Shown here: in pieces, positions 59,933 through 64,000 of the stretch
How positions within the stretch are numbered: position 1 is the first letter of the stretch
Layout: every line of letters begins with the position of its first letter
Assembly (NCBI RefSeq): GCF_900696085.1
Contig: NZ_CAADFC020000013.1
Span: 248,001-312,000, forward strand
Origin: Bradyrhizobium ivorense
Lineage (GTDB): Bacteria > Pseudomonadota > Alphaproteobacteria > Rhizobiales > Xanthobacteraceae
Length of the DNA: 64,000 nt
Direction: 5' to 3'
Made by a program: the position numbers and the translations under genes
The notes under the pieces: model-generated
The model's database searches: none
What the model was told of the DNA's origin: nothing
Seen by the model: only the letters and a program-made list of their open reading frames with translations

Positions 59933-62809
59933 CTACTCCGCGGCCTCCACGACGGGCGCGATGCGGCGGGAGTGCCGCGCCTGCTCGTCATAGGCCTTCT
60001 GCCAGTCGGACGGACCGTTCGACGGCGAGATCTGCACCGCGGTGACCTTGTACTCCGGACAGTTGGTCGCCCAGTCGGAGAAGTCGGTAGTGATGACGTT
60101 GGCCTGGGTGTCCGGGTGGTGGAACGTGGTGTAGACCACACCCGGTGACACGCGGTCGGTGATCTCCGCGCGCAGCGTGGTCTCGCCGGCGCGGCTCGCC
60201 AGCCGCACCCAGTCGCCGTCGCGCACGCCGCGCTGCTCGGCGTCGTGCGGATGGATCTCGAGCCGGTCCTCGGAATGCCAGACCGCGTTCTCGGTGCGGC
60301 GGGTCTGCGCGCCGACATTGTATTGGCTGAGGATGCGGCCGGTGGTGAGGAGCAGCGGATAGCGCGGGCCGGTGCGCTCGTCGGTCGCGACATATTCGGT
60401 GACGATGAACTTGCCCTTGCCGCGCACGAAGCCGCCGATATGCATCACCGGCGTGCCTTCCGGCGCCTTCTCGTTGCAGGGCCACTGCACCGAGCCGAGC
60501 TCGTCGAGCTTGGCATAGGAGACGCCGGTGAAGGTCGGCGTCAGCGCCGCGATCTCGTCCATGATCTCGGACGGATGGTTGTAGTGCATCTCGAAGCCCA
60601 TCGCTTTGGCGAGCAGGATCGTCACCTCCCAGTCGGCATAGCCGTTGCGCGGCGTCATCACCTTGCGGACACGCTGGATGCGGCGCTCGGCATTGGTGAA
60701 GGTGCCGTCCTTCTCCAGGAAGCTCGAGCCGGGCAGGAAGACGTGGGCGTAGTTCGCGGTCTCGTTCAGGAACAGGTCGTGGACGATCACGCATTCCATC
60801 GAAGACAGCGCCGCCACGACGTGCTTGGTGTTGGGGTCGGACTGCAGGATGTCCTCGCCCTGGACGTAGAGGCCCATGAAGGTGCCTTCGATCGCGGCGT
60901 CGAACATGTTGGGGATGCGCAGGCCCGGCTCCTTGTTGAGCTTGACGTTCCACATCGCCTCGAACTGCTCGCGCACCGCATCGCCCGAGATGTGGCGATA
61001 GCCGGGCAGCTCGTGCGGGAACGAGCCCATGTCGCAGGAGCCCTGCACGTTGTTCTGGCCACGCAGCGGGTTCACGCCGACGCCGGGACGGCCGATATTG
61101 CCGGTCGCCATCGCGAGGTTGGCGATCGCGATCACCGTGGTCGAGCCCTGGCTGTGCTCGGTGACGCCGAGCCCGTAATAGATCGCGCCGTTGCCGCCGG
61201 TGGCGTAGATCCGCGCCGCCTCGCGCAGCACCTTCGGATCGACCCCGGTCATGATCGCGGTCGCTTCCGGGCTGTACTTGTCCTGGGCGACGAAGGCCAC
61301 CCATTCCTCGAACTCGCTCCAGTCGCAGCGCTCGCGGACGAAGGCTTCGTTGACGAGCCTTTCGGTGACGATGACGTGGGCGAGCGCGGTGACGACGGCA
61401 ACGTTGGTGCCGGGCATCAGCGGCAGATGCAGCGCCTTCACATGCGCCGATTCCACCATCTCGGTGCGCCGCGGATCGAGCACGATCAGCTTGGCGCCCT
61501 GGCGCAGCCGCTTCTTCAGCCGCGAGGCGAACACCGGATGGGCCGAGGCCGGGTTGGCGCCGATGATCATCACGACGTCGGTGTCTTCCACCGAGTCGAA
61601 ATCCTGGGTGCCGGCCGAGGTGCCGAAGGTCTGCGACAGGCCGTAGCCGGTCGGCGAGTGGCAGACGCGGGCGCAGGTGTCGACATTGTTGTTGCCGAAG
61701 CCGCCGCGGATCAGTTTTTGCACCAGATAGGTTTCTTCATTGGTGCAGCGCGACGACGTGATGCCGCCGACCGCATCGCGCCCGTACTTGGCCTGAATGC
61801 CCTTGAACTTCGCAGCGGCGAAGTTGAACGCCTCGTCCCACGACACTTCCTGCCAGGGATCCTCGATCCGCTCGCGGATCATCGGCTTCAGGATGCGCTC
61901 CTTGTGCGTGGTGTAGCCCCAGGCGAAGCGGCCCTTGACGCAGGAATGGCCGCGATTGGCCTTGCCGTCCTTCCACGGCACCATGCGCACCACTTCCTCG
62001 CCGCGCATCTCGGCCTTGAAGGCGCAGCCGACACCGCAATAGGCGCAGGTGGTGACGACGGAGTGCTCGGGCTGGCCGATCTCGATCACCGACTTTTCGG
62101 TCAGCGTCGCGGTCGGGCAGGCCTGCACGCAGGCGCCGCAGGACACGCATTCGGAGCCGAGAAAACTCTCGCTCATGCCGGGCGAGACGCGGCTGTCGAA
62201 GCCGCGGCCGGAGATCGTCAGGGCGAAGGTGCCTTGCACCTCCTCGCAGGCGCGGACGCAGCGCGAGCAGACGATGCACTTGGAGGGATCGTAGGTGAAG
62301 TACGGATTGGATTCGTCCTTCGGCATCCAGTTGTCGTTGTCGCAGCCGTGCGACTTGGCGAACACGTGGTTGTCGCCCTCATAGCCGTAGCGCACGTCGC
62401 GCAGGCCGACCGCGCCCGCCATGTCCTGCAATTCGCAGTCGCCGTTCGCCGCGCAAGTCAGGCAGTCCAGCGGATGGTCGGAGATGTAGAGCTCCATTAC
62501 GCCCTTGCGCAGCTGCTTCAGCCGCTCGGTCTGGGTGTGGACCACGAGGCCGTTCATGACAGGCGTGGTGCACGACGCCGGCGTGCCGGCGCGGCCCTCG
62601 ATCTCGACCAGGCAGAGCCGGCAGGAGCCGAACGCATCGACCATGTCGGTCGCGCACAGCTTTGGGATCTGTGTGCCGGCTTCCATCGCCGCGCGCATGA
62701 TCGAAGTGCCTTCGGGCACGGTGATCTGATTGCCGTCGATGGTCAGCGTGACCATCGTCTCGGATTTGGATTTTGGTGTGCCGAAATCGGTTTCCTGGAT
62801 CAGCGACAT
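59933..62809 (-). CDS. fdsA: NAD-dependent formate dehydrogenase alpha subunit (Mo/W-bisPGD, Cys type)
   Basis: A 958-residue catalytic subunit from ATG 62807-62809; a longer upstream frame overlaps fdsB and is not conserved. Cofactor sites in order: [2Fe-2S] C52, C63, C66, C80; His-ligated [4Fe-4S] H112, C116, C119, C125; two ferredoxin clusters C178/181/184/188 and C221/224/227/231; the molybdopterin-domain [4Fe-4S] C255, C258, C262, C290. The active-site residue is C383 in CARVCHSPTGYG, so it is a cysteine and not selenocysteine enzyme. It oxidises formate to CO2 and passes electrons to FdsB. No Tat signal, so it is cytoplasmic. Confidence 0.96.
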   Translation of the reverse strand: MSLIQETDFGTPKSKSETMVTLTIDGNQITVPEGTSIMRAAMEAGTQIPKLCATDMVDAFGSCRLCLVEIEGRAGTPASCTTPVMNGLVVHTQTERLKQLRKGVMELYISDHPLDCLTCAANGDCELQDMAGAVGLRDVRYGYEGDNHVFAKSHGCDNDNWMPKDESNPYFTYDPSKCIVCSRCVRACEEVQGTFALTISGRGFDSRVSPGMSESFLGSECVSCGACVQACPTATLTEKSVIEIGQPEHSVVTTCAYCGVGCAFKAEMRGEEVVRMVPWKDGKANRGHSCVKGRFAWGYTTHKERILKPMIRERIEDPWQEVSWDEAFNFAAAKFKGIQAKYGRDAVGGITSSRCTNEETYLVQKLIRGGFGNNNVDTCARVCHSPTGYGLSQTFGTSAGTQDFDSVEDTDVVMIIGANPASAHPVFASRLKKRLRQGAKLIVLDPRRTEMVESAHVKALHLPLMPGTNVAVVTALAHVIVTERLVNEAFVRERCDWSEFEEWVAFVAQDKYSPEATAIMTGVDPKVLREAARIYATGGNGAIYYGLGVTEHSQGSTTVIAIANLAMATGNIGRPGVGVNPLRGQNNVQGSCDMGSFPHELPGYRHISGDAVREQFEAMWNVKLNKEPGLRIPNMFDAAIEGTFMGLYVQGEDILQSDPNTKHVVAALSSMECVIVHDLFLNETANYAHVFLPGSSFLEKDGTFTNAERRIQRVRKVMTPRNGYADWEVTILLAKAMGFEMHYNHPSEIMDEIAALTPTFTGVSYAKLDELGSVQWPCNEKAPEGTPVMHIGGFVRGKGKFIVTEYVATDERTGPRYPLLLTTGRILSQYNVGAQTRRTENAVWHSEDRLEIHPHDAEQRGVRDGDWVRLASRAGETTLRAEITDRVSPGVVYTTFHHPDTQANVITTDFSDWATNCPEYKVTAVQISPSNGPSDWQKAYDEQARHSRRIAPVVEAAE

Positions 62810-62820
62810 CGTGATCTCCT

Positions 62821-64000
62821 CTATTCCGCGGCCTGCAGACGGGCCGGTGCGGGACCAAAATCTTCCCGGAAGTGTTTCAATGCGCTCAGCACGGGGTAGG
62901 GCGTGAAGCCGCCGAGCGCGCACAGCGAGCCGAACTTCATGGTGTTGCAGAGGTCTTCGACCACCGCTAGGTTTTCCGCGACGCGTTCGCCGTTGATGAT
63001 CTTGCTGATGGTCTCGACGCCGCGGGTCGAGCCGATCCGGCACGGCGTGCACTTGCCGCAGGACTCGACGGCGCAGAACTCCATCGCAAAGCGCGCCTGC
63101 TTCGCCATGTCGACGCTGTCGTCGAACACGACGACGCCGCCATGGCCGATCAGGCCGTCGCGCGCGGCGAAAGCTTCATAGTCGAACGGCGTATCGAACA
63201 GCGCGCGGGGGAAATACGCTCCGAGCGGACCACCGACCTGCACCGCGCGCACCGGGCGTCCGGTGAAGGTGCCGCCGCCGATCTCGTCGACGAGCTCGCC
63301 GAGCGTGACGCCGAACGCGGTCTCGAACAGCCCGCCATAGCGGATGTTGCCGGCGAGCTGGATCGGCATCGTGCCGCGCGAACGGCCCATGCCGAAATCG
63401 GCATAGACCTTGGCACCGTTGTCGAGGATGAAGGGGATCGCCGCAAACGACAGCACGTTGTTGATGACGCTCGGGCGGCCGAACAGGCCCTTGTGCGCCG
63501 GCAGCGGCGGCTTGGCCCGCACGATGCCGCGGCGGCCCTCGAGGCTCTCCAGCAGCGAGGTCTCCTCGCCGCAGACATAGGCGCCGGCGCCGACGCGGAC
63601 CTCGAGATCGAACTCATGTGCCGAGCCGCCGATGCGCTTGCCGAGGTAGCCGGCGCGCCGGGCCGCCGCGATCGCCGCGTTCATCGCTTCGACCGCGTGC
63701 GGATATTCCGAGCGGATGTAGATGTAGCCCTTGGTGGCGCCGACCGTGATGCCGGCGATCGTCATGCCCTCGATCACGACGAAGGGGTCGCCTTCCATGA
63801 TCATGCGGTCGGCGAAGGTGCCGCTGTCGCCCTCGTCGGCGTTGCAGACGATGTATTTGCGGTCGGCGCTGGCCTGCGCCACGGTCTTCCACTTGATGCC
63901 GGTCGGGAAGCCGGCGCCGCCGCGGCCGCGCAGGCCCGAGGTGGTGACGTCGGCGAGGATCTGGTCGGAGGTCAGCGTCAGCGCCCGCTCCAGGCCCTTG
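62821..64000 (-). CDS. fdsB: Formate dehydrogenase beta subunit (NuoF-like), N-terminus outside window
   Basis: About 392 residues are visible; the frame stays open to base 64000. NuoF/HoxF features: GLRGRGGAGFPTGIKW and CNADEGDSGTFADR for the FMN and NAD sites, YICGEETSLLES-like GAYVCGEETSLLESLEGRRG, and the C-terminal ESCGKCTPCRIGSTRG [4Fe-4S] motif. It takes electrons from FdsA and reduces NAD+. It lies 11 bp upstream of fdsA. A gamma subunit (FdsG) and the rest of FdsB should lie beyond the right edge. Confidence 0.95.
   Translation of the reverse strand, partial: KGLERALTLTSDQILADVTTSGLRGRGGAGFPTGIKWKTVAQASADRKYIVCNADEGDSGTFADRMIMEGDPFVVIEGMTIAGITVGATKGYIYIRSEYPHAVEAMNAAIAAARRAGYLGKRIGGSAHEFDLEVRVGAGAYVCGEETSLLESLEGRRGIVRAKPPLPAHKGLFGRPSVINNVLSFAAIPFILDNGAKVYADFGMGRSRGTMPIQLAGNIRYGGLFETAFGVTLGELVDEIGGGTFTGRPVRAVQVGGPLGAYFPRALFDTPFDYEAFAARDGLIGHGGVVVFDDSVDMAKQARFAMEFCAVESCGKCTPCRIGSTRGVETISKIINGERVAENLAVVEDLCNTMKFGSLCALGGFTPYPVLSALKHFREDFGPAPARLQAAE

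Noticed and set aside
60245-62899. Very long open frame opposite fdsA
   Set aside because: It is a shadow of the high-GC fdsA gene; the protein is His/Arg/Gly-rich with no domain, while the minus strand has every cofactor motif.

Overview
The window reads as chromosomal DNA of an alphaproteobacterium of the Rhizobiales, most likely Bradyrhizobium or a close relative. This is inferred from the high GC content, a cycHJKL-type cytochrome c maturation operon, an fds-type NAD-linked formate dehydrogenase, a LexA box of the alphaproteobacterial GAAC-N7-GAAC type, perfect FNR/FixK-type boxes, and several families of interspersed palindromic repeats. No rRNA operon, CRISPR array or intact prophage is visible. 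Two tRNAs are present (Gly-TCC and Tyr-GTA), plus a decayed piece of the tRNA-Tyr.

Layout. 1-3.2 kb looks like the edge of a mobile element: a ParB-like protein running off the left end, a long gene-free stretch, and a small ORF coupled to a tyrosine recombinase. 3.6-13.3 kb is a compact catabolic cluster: FAD oxidoreductase, two alpha/beta hydrolases (one dehalogenase-like), an IclR regulator, an MHS transporter, a TIM-barrel isomerase/dehydratase-like protein, a shikimate dehydrogenase-like protein and an amidase. Two mirror-image copies of a 17-bp palindrome sit before its plus-strand arms, and the second copy is shared with a divergent transporter operon. 13.5-21.4 kb holds small proteins, tRNA-Gly, a short structured leader or sRNA unit, a lytic transglycosylase, a Rieske/FAD reductase, a small gene with a LexA box inside its promoter, and a Nudix protein. 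21.4-27.4 kb carries an NCS1 permease, azoreductase, a PgdA/PuuE-like deacetylase, a DUF1989 protein and two LysR regulators; nucleobase or cyclic-amide nitrogen use is a reasonable guess. 27.5-33.4 kb has an orphan HerA-like ATPase and two envelope operons, each preceded by a perfect FNR/FixK-type box (DUF2092 plus small proteins; amino-acid binding protein plus L,D-transpeptidase).

33.4-36.2 kb is a repeat-bounded accessory patch: an AvrRpt2-like cysteine protease and an acyltransferase lie between copies of a repeat that includes the 3' half of tRNA-Tyr. 36.4-41.7 kb contains rlmB, a DUF2652 protein, interspersed repeats and an ISNCY-type insertion sequence that splits one repeat copy. 41.9-54.7 kb is conserved backbone: ccmI-ccmE-ccmF-ccmH, a DegP-type protease, an OmpR-type two-component pair and glnE. 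54.7-58.9 kb is accessory again: repeats, a frameshifted remnant, an FkbM methyltransferase and a secreted GH26-like glycosidase. 58.9-64 kb is the formate dehydrogenase operon (fdsB partial, fdsA, fdhD, fdsD, all on the minus strand).

All functions are read from motifs and context; no homology search was run.
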